A stretch of DNA of 64,000 bases, taken from positions 558,001-622,000 of the forward strand of contig JARGXX010000099.1 in NCBI GenBank assembly GCA_030374765.1, written 5' to 3'. The notes beneath the pieces were generated by a model. That model was not told where the DNA came from, ran no database searches, and worked only from the letters and a program-made list of their open reading frames with translations. Source of the DNA: Agarophyton chilense. Its lineage: Eukaryota > Rhodophyta > Florideophyceae > Gracilariales > Gracilariaceae. This document shows, in pieces, positions 22,151 through 32,874 of the stretch; within the stretch, counting starts at the first letter, position 1, and every line of letters starts with the position of its first letter. The position numbers and the translations under genes are program-made.

Positions 22151-22784
22151 TGTCGTACAATCACCTCTGGGGTATGCTATTGTCTTGTCTCGGGAGCGTG
22201 GTGACGCTCAACCGTAGGGAGCGTGTTGACGGTCAACCGTAGAAGGTACACGTAATAAACCTCGATGGTAACAGGGCATCGTGAAAACCCGCAGGGGCAA
22301 ACGGCGGGCCAACTAGTCTATACCCTGTAGGTGAACGATGGTAGGCGTCGACGCGCGGGAAAACCTGTGTGGTAGTTGAGAAACGATGAACCTAAAGGTA
22401 TAGTTGTGACCCAACTGGTGCTTGTCTTTATTAGATAAGGATGAGGGGGGCGCAGTTCCCTATATGCAGTGGACTGCACTCTCCAGATCACCCGGGAGGG
22501 GCCAGCAAGGCACGGTCTCTGACTTAGTGTCAGAGACCTGGCCAGCACTGGCTACAGTGCCAGGTGGCCACTCCACTACTGTACAAAAATAAATATAAAT
22601 ACAATTACAAGTACTAACAATTACTCAACCAGAAGGTACATGTCAACACTACACGTGGCTGACAACACCTAGATGGTAGCTCGTCCGGAGCTGCATAGCC
22701 GATGATCCCTTACATCCATCACCTACAAGGTCAGTGTAGTATATTTACAACCTCAAAGGTCAGCCCTTCCGCCACTATGCGACA
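22151..22784 (-). repeat. Element A 5' LTR (complete, 634 bp)
   Basis: The termini are TGTCG and CGACA. The primer-binding site lies at the 22150 side, so the LTR and element read leftward. The LTR ends in a relic transposase gene at 22785. A 25-bp tandem duplication sits near the primer-site end (22192-22241). Confidence 0.93.
22192..22241 (-). repeat. 25-bp tandem duplication in the element A LTR
   Basis: Two direct 25-bp units, 22192-22216 and 22217-22241, differ at two sites. The equivalent part of the other LTR lies outside the window, so it is unknown whether both LTRs carry it. Confidence 0.85.
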
Positions 22785-23588
22785 AACTGTATGGATTTAA
22801 GGTTGAAGTTAGTGTTATGCCGAATGGATTGGCTATAAACTGCACAAAAAATATGTCTAGGTCACTCGCGGACATTGATATAATTTCCAAGAATTTGGAG
22901 CATCACAAAAATGCGTTAAAGAAATCGAATCAGGAAAAATAAATTTTTGGATGAAGAGCTCCGCTGTAAAACATACCCTGATAAATGGGCAATTTTTCTA
23001 GACAAAGTTTATCAGGGGACCATTGAAATGGTACGAGCAATTCATTAAAAAGAGAAACCCCGAAATAGCTTAACTGCGCAAGATCGAGGGGACAATGGAA
23101 ATATCTCGAGTGACAGAATCATCGTCGAGAACTTTTCCGGGCGTTGTTGCTCTTTGTGGTCGGTCGTTTTGTGGAAATACCGCCGGAAAGAGGAATATTA
23201 CGACAACTTTTTTCACCTGGCCGTTGGTTTGACCAACATACTCGTTAAATGGCATTCGCTTCGCGCCGAAAATGCTGAGTTCTACGGTAAGTACAAATCT
23301 CGTCTTTATTCAATTGGAAATGAACTAGTACAGAAGCGCAAAACGTCGCAAAAACTTTACCGTGAGCGAAAAAAGCGTCGCCTCGAGGTTGATTTTCGAA
23401 CCATTTCAGCTGCCCGTGATCACCGGCACTCGTTATTCCAACGCCGACCTGGATGGAATTTAATTCAAGGAGCGGCTTGTAGATTTACAGGCATCGTTGA
23501 TAGTTCGAAATTTTTGATCTTTACGTACACTTCGCAGCGAGAACTCTTGATAAATGATCCAGATGTTGCTTACAAGGAAACCTCATGA
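22785..23588 (+). pseudogene. DDE_Tnp_4 (PIF/Harbinger-like) transposase relic 1, C-terminal part
   Basis: Immediately after A's LTR the plus strand reads as the second half of a DDE_Tnp_4-type transposase: GFKVEVSVMPNGLAIN, then a segment with WAIFLDKVYQG (catalytic Asp), then DRIIVENF and a helical LTNILVKWHSLR stretch. One frame change near 22940 and one TAA near 23047 interrupt it. The terminal 144 codons (from 23154) are open. The N-terminal half should lie left of this window, beyond the left end of element A. Confidence 0.75.
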
Positions 23589-25028
23589 ATTGAATTCCCC
23601 CATCGTAGCCAAGAGCTAGAATAGTTGCCCTAATTAAACGACCACCGAAGCCGCGTATTTCTTTCTGAAAGTGGCCCACGTTTGCCGGCTTTTCACCAAG
23701 ACTTGGCGTCAAGCTAGCGCCATAGCCGATTCCAAAGCCGAAATGAACCGGCGGCGTGAGGACTCGGAACATCGAGTGCCCATCAAGCTTAGTGCCGCCA
23801 AACAGTCCACTCACGCCTGGCAGTATAATGGTGTCGTTGGGGTGGCGGAGCTGAATAGATTGCCACCCCATCCCAAGCAACGGAGGTTCCCCATCATGGC
23901 CGATGGGATCAATGAAACGGGTTGCTGCTGGGTTAACGCTTCTGCCCGGAATGACCACCGGGCCCTTGACTGTCCAAGGATTAGGGACAAACCAGTCATA
24001 TGGCATTTGGGCGTTGTGACCAACAGCTCTGGGGTTCGAGGGGCGCATTCCCTGGCCATTGGTAGATTCAGCGGGGGTAGCAGTCCAGTTCCGCCTGTTT
24101 TCCATCTCGACAAACACCAATGCTAACAGCTTTTTCGAGCGTTGAATGCTTTTCTCCGTGCCAAGAAGACTATCGATATCCAAAAGGATACAGAGCAACC
24201 ACTAGAAATGCAAATAGTTGAATGGGCCGAAACTTTTCCAGTCTGGAGCACTCAAAGACGAACAGATGTGGATGCTGATCGCGTCCGATGGGTGGGGAGA
24301 GGAAGGTCGGAAGAAAGGTGAGCCACCTCCTCTAAATAGAGAACAGAATGGAGGGGTTTCGGGAGCGAATTGAGCTCGACTCTCATGAATCGGAGAGTGC
24401 GACAATTCAGTTGGCGTACTATGTCAAAGTGCATTCTCTTCTGAAAGTCCTCGTGGCGCATTGAGGGTTGAACATTGGTGGGTAAAACTACCTGTCTGTA
24501 GCTTCTCGCCGTGAGAGAACAAAGGGAGAGAAGGCACAACCAACGGATATGGTGAGAGGAAAAAGGCAGACAAGGAACCATCAGCGTACGTCGTGAATCG
24601 CAAAACATGGACCATATGCCGTGAATCGTAAACCGTGTGCTCAGAATTAAGTTGTACTGTTTTGATCCATTCCAAAATGTTAGGAGAGGAAGAAGCGTCA
24701 AAAGATATCAAGATAATATACCAGAAAAAGAGTTTCCAATCGCGAGAAAGACCGTATTGAGCGCAGAAAACATACTCCTCCCGCCCCTGAGTACAAAATT
24801 ATTGACTGGTGGAGCGAGCTCTTTCCATCAATAACCATGAGCGGGCGCCCGTAGCTGTTTCGCAACCTACCCTTGGCATGTCAGCGAGGTTGGGGCTTTT
24901 CCGTTCAGTGAGATTTGCTACTGTGAAAGAACAAAGTAAGCTGACACTTGGATTATCTCAAGCATATCACTCCTCCAGCGCGCGAAGAAAAGTTAATGCA
25001 TCGCATACCGCCGCACTTTCTCTCTCAG
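23521..25028 (-). pseudogene. Unidentified decayed protein-coding gene
   Basis: One minus-strand frame of about 500 codons holds only five stops, where more than twenty are expected by chance. This marks an old coding region. The best part is the C-terminal 225 codons (24198-23521), rich in Gly, Pro and aromatic residues, with GVSGLFGGTKLDGHSMFRV and HFGFGIGYGASL. Coding-like sequence continues upstream in another frame to about 25280. I do not recognise the protein. It lies on the same strand as, and directly downstream of, the SF3B4-like pseudogene. Its end overlaps the convergent transposase relic by 68 bp. Confidence 0.5.
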
Positions 25029-25576
25029 TGTGTGTATTTCAACCGTACATTGTACGCTTTTCCTTCTTCCCGAAGAAAACTCCAAAAGCGACGATGAACC
25101 GCTGACACTGTCTTCAAAATCCTCCAGATTTGCTCTAGCAATCTGGCTTGGAAATCACACACCAAAACCGCAATGCAAAAACAGGCAGCTCGCCTCAAGG
25201 ACGTTCGGATCAATTGCAAGTGCCCCATATTCCAAAGATGTGCGATGAGGATGTTGATCGCTGTCCAACTCTTGTTTTCTAAGGTCCACTTTTTTGTTCG
25301 TTTTCTAAACCTTCTTCCTGCTCTGATAGACACACCAAACCCTGGCTTTGCCCCCAGTTGCTGTTTGCGTGCGGGCGAGTCCGCCTATTACGGGAGCGAA
25401 TGGCGTTCCGGCGATAAAGCAGGCCCAGTGCCCACAAAACCAAGGAACATAGGGAGAGGTAAAGCACATTTGCTGTGCATAAACAACAGTCACCACCGCA
25501 TTAACCATGAGTGGCATCTTCGCACAAAATTACTACAATGATCTCCGAAGGAAAATTTCAAAGGAAGGTTTGTTTT

Positions 25577-26633
25577 TCATGTTAGTTTCCTGTATTGCGG
25601 AGCCGTTTCATCAGGGACGGGTCGGGGCGGCCCAGCGGTGGGCATTGGTTTTGGTGGATATGCAGAAGATCTGATCCTCTGGTTAACGGCACCAAAGCGT
25701 CGGTTTTGGTTCAGTCCAATTTGCGATGGTGCCACAACGTTTGGGGGCGGATAGGGCTTCACGGGAAGGCCTTGAGTATATTGGGGCGGTACATCCGAAC
25801 AGTTTGGGATGCGGGGTTGCACTGCATAATGATATGACGCTGGCTGGTACATTGGACTACGCGCATTTGGTGGATACGTTGGGGTTGTATGAGGCGGAAG
25901 AGGGTGCGGGGCGTTAATGTAGCATGAAGGCTTGTCCGAAAATAGAGTGTTGGGGCGTAGATATTTTTCCAGGTCAGCAGCCTGACGAACTTCCGCCCCT
26001 TTAGCCGCCAAAAATCTTTCGGCCTGGGAACCATGTATATCCCGGTTCTCCGAATCCTTTTTTAAAGAATATTGAACAGTGCCAGGAGTGTTGCAAACGT
26101 ATTGACCATTCATTTGCGATAGCAGCATCGAAGTGCTCGAAGCAGGAGTACTTAACGAAACCATATCGATTCGATTGGTTGGTATTCGGGTCCTGCTTGG
26201 CATATGGCGCCTCTACCAAGAGGCTAAATGCTGATAAAGCGTCATGCAATAAGTGCTCGTCGACTTCGTCCACCAAATTGCCAATGAAAAGGTTTGCGAC
26301 GACTTCTTGGGTGCGACGATCTACGGTAGACAGGGATATGCGAATTGGCTTTAAATATCGCTGGGCAAGATTGAGCACCTTTGAGGCGTACACAGCGTCT
26401 AGCGGGGTGTAAACCTCACAAAAACCGTAGCGAAAATGCTCGCCCGTGATGTACACATGCCGGACGGGGGCAGCTCGGACTATAAGCTTCTGCAAGGCAG
26501 CATCTGATACCTTTTCAAAGAGTGTTCGTACATAAAAGCTGCTGCTGTTTATCGAAGTCCAGCAACGTTCTCGCGTGCGAACTTCGTGGACGCGGGTGGC
26601 GAGAAAAGCAGTGTCGAAAACAAAGCGTGGACG
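25577..26633 (-). pseudogene. SF3B4: SF3B4-like (SAP49/Hsh49) splicing-factor pseudogene
   Basis: The layout matches splicing factor 3B subunit 4 of the U2 snRNP. RRM1 covers about 26560-26330, with RYGFCEV as RNP1-like and a KPIRI block after it. RRM2 covers about 26310-26080: ANLFIGNL (RNP2), DEHLLHDALSAF, DPNTNQSNRYGFVKY (RNP1) and DAAIA. A QAERFLAA block follows, then a Pro/Tyr-rich C-terminal tail to 25577, all as in the family. A two-base deletion near 26123 shifts the frame within RRM2, between the DAAIA block and MNGQYVCN. No ATG precedes RRM1 before an in-frame TAA at 26634-26636. It appears non-functional. Whether it is a decayed gene or duplicate cannot be told here. Confidence 0.8.
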
Positions 26634-26639
26634 TTAGAG

Positions 26640-27731
26640 TTGAATGATGGATCACGCGGTGAAAGCGACAAATGGTTGCTTTTTGTCGGAGTTTTCAAGA
26701 ACAACCAGGGGCTTTCAGTAAGAAGGCCACTTTATTTGAATACCGTTATTTCAAAACCACTTTGTAAATTAGTTTACGGAGAACACAGCTTTTGTGATAC
26801 GACTTTTTATTTGCGTAATTCGGCAGTATTTGGTTTACAGACCTAATGTATACTGATGAACATGAAAAGGCAATACCGAGCTACTGGTCCAGCTTCTTTA
26901 ACGCACTTGTCGATATGCCAAGCCTCGGGCACCCGACGGCCGAGATAACAAGTAAACTTCCAAACCAAGGATTCTTGCCAATAAACTCGTTCGTCTGCGT
27001 GAGTATTCACATTCCCCACACGGTAGTCCGTATGGCTTACGACCTAGTTATCTCTGTTTTTTCAACAACAGTTTTACTGACACTTTCTCCAGCTTGCAAT
27101 ACAGTGCCCGAAATCCAACTAAAAAACCCGTAATATAATTAAAGTCCACTACAGTATTTTTCCTTCGAACAAACTCGCTCCCATTTTCAATAAAACATCA
27201 CAGCCCAAAAATATAAAACTCGGCCGTGAAGCATCTTTAACAGACAAAAAAAGCTATAATACTTCATGCTTCATTTCATTCCTATTTTCAAACATAAATT
27301 ACACAAACTATGGAACGCTGTAGCACGGTAGTCTGAAACTCTTCCAACGATTTTAAGAACTACAAAAAGGCTATGAAGGCTCTAAAAACACAAAAAAATG
27401 AATTTGATGGCTACAAGTACTCTAATTTGCCCTGCTAAAAACACGTCTAGCAGCCATAGATCTTTTCAACAATCTTTTTCTTAGAAATGTGTCAGACGCA
27501 TACAACAAGTGCTAAATTAGATATTTTACGAAAAAAAACTTCTCTTCGCAGCCAACTTTCGTAAAATGTATTAATACCTGTGATTTAAATGACGCAAAAT
27601 GCTAGCGAAGCCATTTCATTTTTCATTCCGGAGGCTAGTAAGCAAAATTGAAAAAAACACTCGCCAGACGCCCCCACAAATCGGGATTATTTTTGAGAGG
27701 TGGCCCTCCCGCAAAATTACATAACCAAAAC
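26640..27731. other. AT-rich interval without recognised genes
   Basis: About 1.1 kb rich in A and T with only short open frames on both strands. None of these shows a recognisable motif, and I see no repeat structure or RNA gene. Confidence 0.6.
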
Positions 27732-28694
27732 ATGGCGGAAGTGCAAGAGACTTCGTACCCATCATCTACCGTCACACCACATAGCCCGCTTACACAGGAA
27801 AGCATGGTCTCTCCGGAGCCCAACTCAAAATTAGAGGAACCAAGTACCACTTTCATGGCATCTCAGGCTGCAAACGCAGATCGAGAGCACTCTCTACAAC
27901 TTCAGCCGCAAAGAAAGAAGCATAAACTTCGGTTTCTTAATGCGTTAGACGTCATACTGCTCAAATCTGTTACCGCAGTCGATGCACATTTTCTCTGCAT
28001 GGCAAAACACTATCTTGTTTCAAAGAAGCCCTATTTGTCTTCAAGTGCGCTCTCCTGGCTTTCTCAGAGTCTTTTGTCGACAACGTTGTTGAATCTACCA
28101 GGAATACTCTAAAAGATAGGTTAAATAAGATTCTGAAAGACCATCGCGAAGCAGCTAAACAAAAAAGACTGCGTCAGGATTTATGAAGGTTAGGGGAGAG
28201 CGAGAACCATTTCATGATGATATTGTGCTCGCTGAAGACGAGTGTGATGAGCAGCATAGGGTAAAAAGAAACGAGCATACGGAGTTGGAAAAATCTTTGA
28301 AGAATGCAGGGCAAGAGATACGTCAAAGAGCTCTTTGAAGGTTGCAGACGTAAAATGGGTACCGGTTCGAGGTCTTTCACAGCAGTGGTAATGGTGGTAG
28401 TACTCAAAACTCAAAAAGGGTCGAAATCGCAACTTTACGCTGGATTCGGACGAGAAAGATTGTAATCCCATAAAAACACATAATGCGGTTCGGGAGGAGT
28501 TCGAGGAGAAGATACTTAAAACTGAGGAGAAGAGACTTGAGTTCGAGATACAACGGGAAGAGCGTGATGTAAGTCGTCAAGATGTTGTACTGTTAAATGA
28601 ATCCCGGCGAATCGCGATACAAAAGAAAAAAAAAGAACTGGAGGAGATGCGAATGAATTTAGAACGCGAAGAGCGCAAAGAGTCTCTGGCGTAG
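27732..28694 (+). pseudogene. Myb/SANT-like transposon accessory protein, relic
   Basis: An ATG frame opens at 27732 with a Ser/Thr/Pro-rich leader. It then enters a SANT/Myb-like region (LRFLNALDVILLKSVTAVDAH). After a frame change the helix STRNTLKDRLNKILKDHREA follows, then an acidic stretch (DDIVLAEDECDE), and finally a charged coiled-coil tail ending at the TAG 28692-28694. Proteins of this plan accompany PIF/Harbinger-type transposases in oomycetes, where they bind transposon DNA. Two transposase relics flank it. At least two frameshifts and several stops make it non-functional. Confidence 0.6.
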
Positions 28695-28721
28695 AGAACA
28701 GAGGCAGTATCAGTCTTGGAC

Positions 28722-28868
28722 GCCTGCCTCTCGCTCGGCCATCGTTTTTCCTCGACTTCTGCCGAGAGAACGTCGAAGCCGTAGCGAGCCCGAGAGTAGC
28801 GAGGCCTCGAGGGCTGTCCGCGAAAGTCGAGAAAAACCGGTGGTTGCCGCCGCTCGCGAGAGGCAGGC
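28722..28868. repeat. Small foldback element (147 bp)
   Basis: The outermost 13 bases (GCCTGCCTCTCGC) are perfectly inverted at 28856-28868. Imperfect pairing continues about 35 bases inward on each side. It lies between the Myb/SANT-like relic and the end of transposase relic 2. It may be a non-autonomous MITE-like insertion. Confidence 0.65.
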
Positions 28869-28879
28869 AGGCCGAATTC

Positions 28880-29415
28880 TTTACGTAACGTTCAGATACC
28901 TCTCCAATGTTGGCGGTGCCCACATAAAGTAGCTATTTATCTGTCCACTGCCGTTGTGAAGGCAAAGACAAATATTCCACAGGAGTGCTGCAGCCTTTTA
29001 AACAAGCGCAATTGTCGATTTGAAAACTTTTAACTGCCGTTTGGTCCTGCTGCTTCCATGTATGCTTCAAGTTCTTATATTTTTATTCCACTGCCTCTTT
29101 GAACGCACTCACTCCTGTGTTTTACAACAAATGCCCAACGGTAGCTCCGGATCTATCATTTTCAACATGTAGCCAGGCCCTTGGTACATATAAAGCGTCT
29201 GCGTACCAGCAGTACTGTCGTCCACCTATGTTCATGCTGCTTTGCAGATTTCGATTCATGCCGCTTTGTCTGTAGAGCGTCATGTCATGACTTCGTTCCA
29301 CTTCCGGCCCAAATAAAAGAAATCGAAGGCCATCAGTGGTAGTTAATGTTTGGTTTATTAAGCAGTGATGGCGCTTGTGTCCTGAGTAGCAGGAGCTCTG
29401 CATGCTGCTTGCAAC
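28880..29415 (-). pseudogene. DDE_Tnp_4 transposase relic 2, C-terminal part (split by element D)
   Basis: Minus-strand coding for a DDE_Tnp_4-type catalytic domain: CYSGHKRHHCLINQ, LLFGPEVERSHDMTLY, then YADALYV in the position of a catalytic Asp. Further downstream come AFKEAVE and a conserved C-terminal helix region reaching about 28885, past a stop. The reading frame meets element D exactly at 29415 and resumes at 50758 on the far side, with the D target duplication as overlap. The gene was already, or has since become, a pseudogene (several stops). Confidence 0.75.
29411..29415 (+). repeat. Target-site duplication of element D (left, GCAAC)
   Basis: It matches the right flank GCACC (50758-50762) at four of five bases. 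The transposase reading frame joins across D at this site, which independently confirms the insertion point. Confidence 0.85.
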
Positions 29416-29886
29416 TGTAACGCAATGACTGGTAGGTCAGCGTACTGGTCTCAACCTGAGGTAGTGTGGTAGAGCGGGTCTTAAGGTTCGTATCCTTGAC
29501 GGCGGCATTCCCAGAGTACTTGGTGCAATGGGCGGGCGTTTACTGCGTAGTCCTACAGTTTGAAGCTACGGAAACGATGCCTTGAAGACCAAATCATGGA
29601 ACTAGTGTACCAAAGGGAGTAATTTAGTATCCTAACGGTTCCTACCTTACTCCAAGGGAAACGCGTCACTCGAGCCAAGTAAAAACAATGACGAGGCGTT
29701 GAGATCTCCCTTGCACTATAGTGCAAATCTATTACACTAATTAAAATAAAATAATTATCTAAATGAGTCCAGCTGAGGTCGGCCAGTCCACATGGCGTCT
29801 GTAAGATAACTCAGGCCCCACATGGGCCTGAGGTATCTTGCTGGAAGTGGCTTACAGTGCTCAACCGTTAGCCTTGCTCCTTCACA
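29416..29886 (-). repeat. Element D outer (left-end) LTR
   Basis: Reading leftward it starts TGTGAAGG and ends CGTTACA, as in the 5' LTR at 50312-50757. The 29415 side is genomic (transposase relic). The 29886 side abuts the second half of the chromodomain, not a polypurine tract. A local inverted duplication at 29803-29839, absent from the other two LTRs, adds a perfect hairpin. Confidence 0.9.
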
Positions 29887-30123
29887 ACTTGGAAAGAGCC
29901 TCAAAGCAATCCGGCTAATTTTATCGCCCGCTATTGGCGCAAAATCGGCAGCACGGAGCGCAGACTTCAAAAAGGGCAAATCATTGGCCCGAATAATCCA
30001 AAAAAGCCTCCCGAAACGCCTCCCGAAACGCCTCCCGAAACGCCTCTCGAAACGTCTTTCGACACGATGGTTCGCCGTAGCACCCGCATCAGGGAACAAA
30101 TTCAGTCGTTAGGCGACACCTGA
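29887..30123 (+). pseudogene. Element D chromodomain, second half and tail (inverted)
   Basis: The plus-strand frame begins at the LTR boundary with TWKEP and NFIARYWRKIG, the end of a chromodomain. A PPET-repeat tail and TGA at 30121-30123 follow. The matching first half, ending EED, is on the minus strand at 33510-33307. The codon split (GAC then ACT TGG) fits a single original reading frame. The segment from here to 33301 has thus been inverted relative to the rest of D. Confidence 0.85.
30007..30066 (+). repeat. 12-bp tandem repeat, five units
   Basis: Unit CCTCCCGAAACG: three perfect copies and two degenerate ones. It encodes a PPET repeat at the very end of D's pol. Confidence 0.9.
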
Positions 30124-30428
30124 GGAAGACCTAAGAAGCTGTCAAGGTTCGGACGCCGTGTTGGGGCACGCACATTTGCGGAATAAAAGAGCGACCTTGA
30201 GAAAGCACAAGCTTTGCTTTATTTTACTAACTAGGACAGGCCTAACAGCCCTCTCCATGACCTCAAGGTTCGCGAAAGCGCTCCGAACACCAACAGGACT
30301 GACTGGGGTGGCACAGGAGTAACCCTTTCGTCCTCATTGGAGCCCGCAGGAGCGAAACCGGGACTAGGGTCACCCGAAGAGCCTACTGTACAAACAGGAC
30401 CGGAAAAAGCAAGCTGAGCTCGCTTCTT

Positions 30429-32339
30429 CTACAGAGATTCACCTGAAGAACTATTGTCAATATCGGAAGCCTCGCGGTCGCTCAAAATTAGACCATACCG
30501 GGCATCCAATTCGGCAGTAACCCTTTGAGATATCACTTGTGTATTCTGCTGCAGGGTATTTACCATAGCGGTATTCAGATACTGACCCTGTTGGACGACC
30601 GCGGCGTAGCGCGCTGAGCGACGCGCCTAGGAAAAAGCTTCCCTAAGGACTGTGGCAATATACATCGAGGCGGTAATACCGACGGTACGGCAGGCATGAA
30701 GGAGATCCGAGGCTGCAGACGTGACCGAAGCGGGAAAGGGCGGCAACGGAGAGGACGGAGTGATGTCAACGCCAACACTAGACGTCTGAGCCATTGCATT
30801 ACCTACATGAATTTAGGCTTCCACAGTAACCTCGCCAGGAGGGATGTCCACTTGGGCGACGGGTGGTTCATATGAGAGTTCATCCTGAGGAGCAGCGCCC
30901 GGAAAAGCTGGAGGAGGGGAAGCGGTCTGCAACAAAACTGTAGACTCGATCGGAGGATGACCGCCCTCTACGGGTAGGACGAAGGGATCTTCATCGAAGG
31001 TTTCTCCATCGGACATAATAGCAAGAACCAATGGCGTGGCTTCCACATCAGGCTCGCAGCACAGGGGATCGAAACCAATGGCCTTCGGATAATAGTCGAG
31101 CACATGATGCCTCGGAATGTCCGATGGTGGATTCCCCAAGGGCTTGGCGGGATAGGCACGAGCGTCGTCCCGACCCTACGGATGTAGCGGAGTAGGCGTG
31201 AACGAGTCGGTATGGTGGAAATACCAAAAAAACCATGGAGTTTTGCCCCACTCCACCCGTAGGAAATGATCTAAAAGAGCTTTTGGTCTCCTCGAAATCG
31301 AACTGGGTCCCAGGGACGATATTCTGGATGCCCAGGTTCCTAAGGAACCGAATCACGATGTCCGGGAGCGGGATTAGGAGACCTCCAGGACTGGGTATGT
31401 TCTCGTTATACTATACCCTCCAATGATCCGAAAGGAAATTACTACGGACTCCATACTTCGCGGTATCTAGGAACTCCATAAGGGACATCATGTCAACTCA
31501 ACGAAGAATACCAGCCAGGACAACCAAGACCTTGGGTCACTATCATCGCCCATGAGTTGGGACGAGAGATACGCCACTTAAGGCGTCGTGGGAATCAAAC
31601 GGAGCGGTGAGTGTAGTATCCGCTCTAACGGAGAGAGCAGACACCTGCTAGTAGAATACTACAGCGAGACACGCCAATACATGGCCCATTGGTTCTCATC
31701 CACGTGGAGAAGCGAAAGATATAACGGAAGACGTTTTCCTGCGCTCATGTCGTGAAACTCCACCTGGTGCCAATAGAAGAAGAACCCCAGAAATTGACGC
31801 AAACAACTATCGGGCTCATGCATCTCGTTCCAATATACCCTATTGGACATCCGAAACAGGCGGTCATACGGCTATAGGAAGAACACGAGCGCCAAGAGGT
31901 TGTGACCCGCCCGAGGAAATCTCACATGAGGCGATATGAAGTCTGCGTATAGGTCCAAAAGAAGTTGGTTCACCCTGAACTAGTACTCGGCTTCCTTCTT
32001 GCAGCGAACGTACGTCATTTCCGCTTGGATGAGGGTGCGATAGCGCGTCGCCCAACGTGGATCCACTGGACAATGCAACCACCGGTTGTACCACGAGACG
32101 CTGCGCGCGTTCTTACTGCCCCTCCGGAAATCGGGTATCTTAGCAAACCTTCGGGCGTCGAGATACAAATGACAGAATCTCTGGTATTCTTCCACAGAGG
32201 ACGGAAGAATGTCGTGACGCACCGCCCGCGGATTCCGTCCAATGGTATGGTCATAGCGGTCCCAGTGGCGTTCATATGGCACTTTGTATCCCGAGGAGCT
32301 CCCCGCGTGGTTTTTCGAAGCCATGGCGCCGCTGTCCAC
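30429..32339 (-). pseudogene. Element D antisense gene (inverted with its segment)
   Basis: Fragments in several frames follow the antisense family. SSVEEYQRFCHLYLDARRF matches the region before the AEFR block of B; TLIQAEMTYV matches that block; LYLSLLHVDENQW matches YIGSLLMHDPNSGYW. A C-terminal part (about 30796-30429) resembles the helical C-terminus of the A copy and ends at TAG 30429-30431. Multiple stops and frame changes are present, and a 52-bp LTR remnant interrupts it at 31612. In the original orientation of D it would lie opposite gag-pol as in the other elements. The start is unresolved. Confidence 0.65.
31612..31663 (+). repeat. 52-bp remnant of a C-family LTR
   Basis: The first 37 bases match the start of the element C LTR as read on the plus strand (TGTAGTATCCGCTCTAACGG onward). 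The last 15 match its end (TAGTAGAATACTACA). About 610 internal bases are missing. Flanks GTGAG and GCGAG agree at four of five bases, consistent with a target duplication, so this was once a solo LTR or insertion in D's antisense gene. Confidence 0.85.
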
Positions 32340-32399
32340 AGGCTGGTCTGCCGGTAATTGGACAGGAAAACTGACGGAAGCGACAAAGTCCGGAGAGAG

Positions 32400-32874
32400 A
32401 GCGGGTTACCAGATGGGCTTATAAGGCGAGTTCGGCATCGCGCGCGACCATTGGAAAACTACCACGATGGGAAGATGAGAGGATGAAATTGACCCGAGCG
32501 GACTGACGGACGTAAACCACAGTGGACGAAGCGCGTGGGGTCGCCAAAACAAAGGGGAGACTAAGCAAGGCCCCAATGATCGTAAGGGGAGAATAAGCCA
32601 AGGGACCATCTCGCCCACGCGCCAAGAGGAATACGCCGGCGATGCACCTATGACCAGTGTTCACGACGCGCTTGAGTTTCAATTTCTAGGCAAATTTATT
32701 GCCATCCGGGCACCAACGGTCAGCTCACACTTCCTCGTACCCCCGCAAGTGATGATGACGTGACGTCCCGTTGCTCCCAATTGTAGTGGGAGCAACTAAG
32801 CGCTCAGGTCCCCTGGGTCATTCATGAGGCAATCTGGACTTCGCCTTGACGGTCGAATCCTAAGGACAGATATA
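32400..32874. other. Element D region between antisense gene and inverted LTR
   Basis: Short open frames on the minus strand without recognisable motifs. The last bases before the LTR (AAGGACAGATA) are the candidate, weak polypurine tract of D in its inverted segment. Confidence 0.4.

Noticed and set aside
24809..25105. 98-codon plus-strand frame in the host-like region
   Set aside because: It overlaps the better-supported minus-strand decayed gene and has no recognisable motif.
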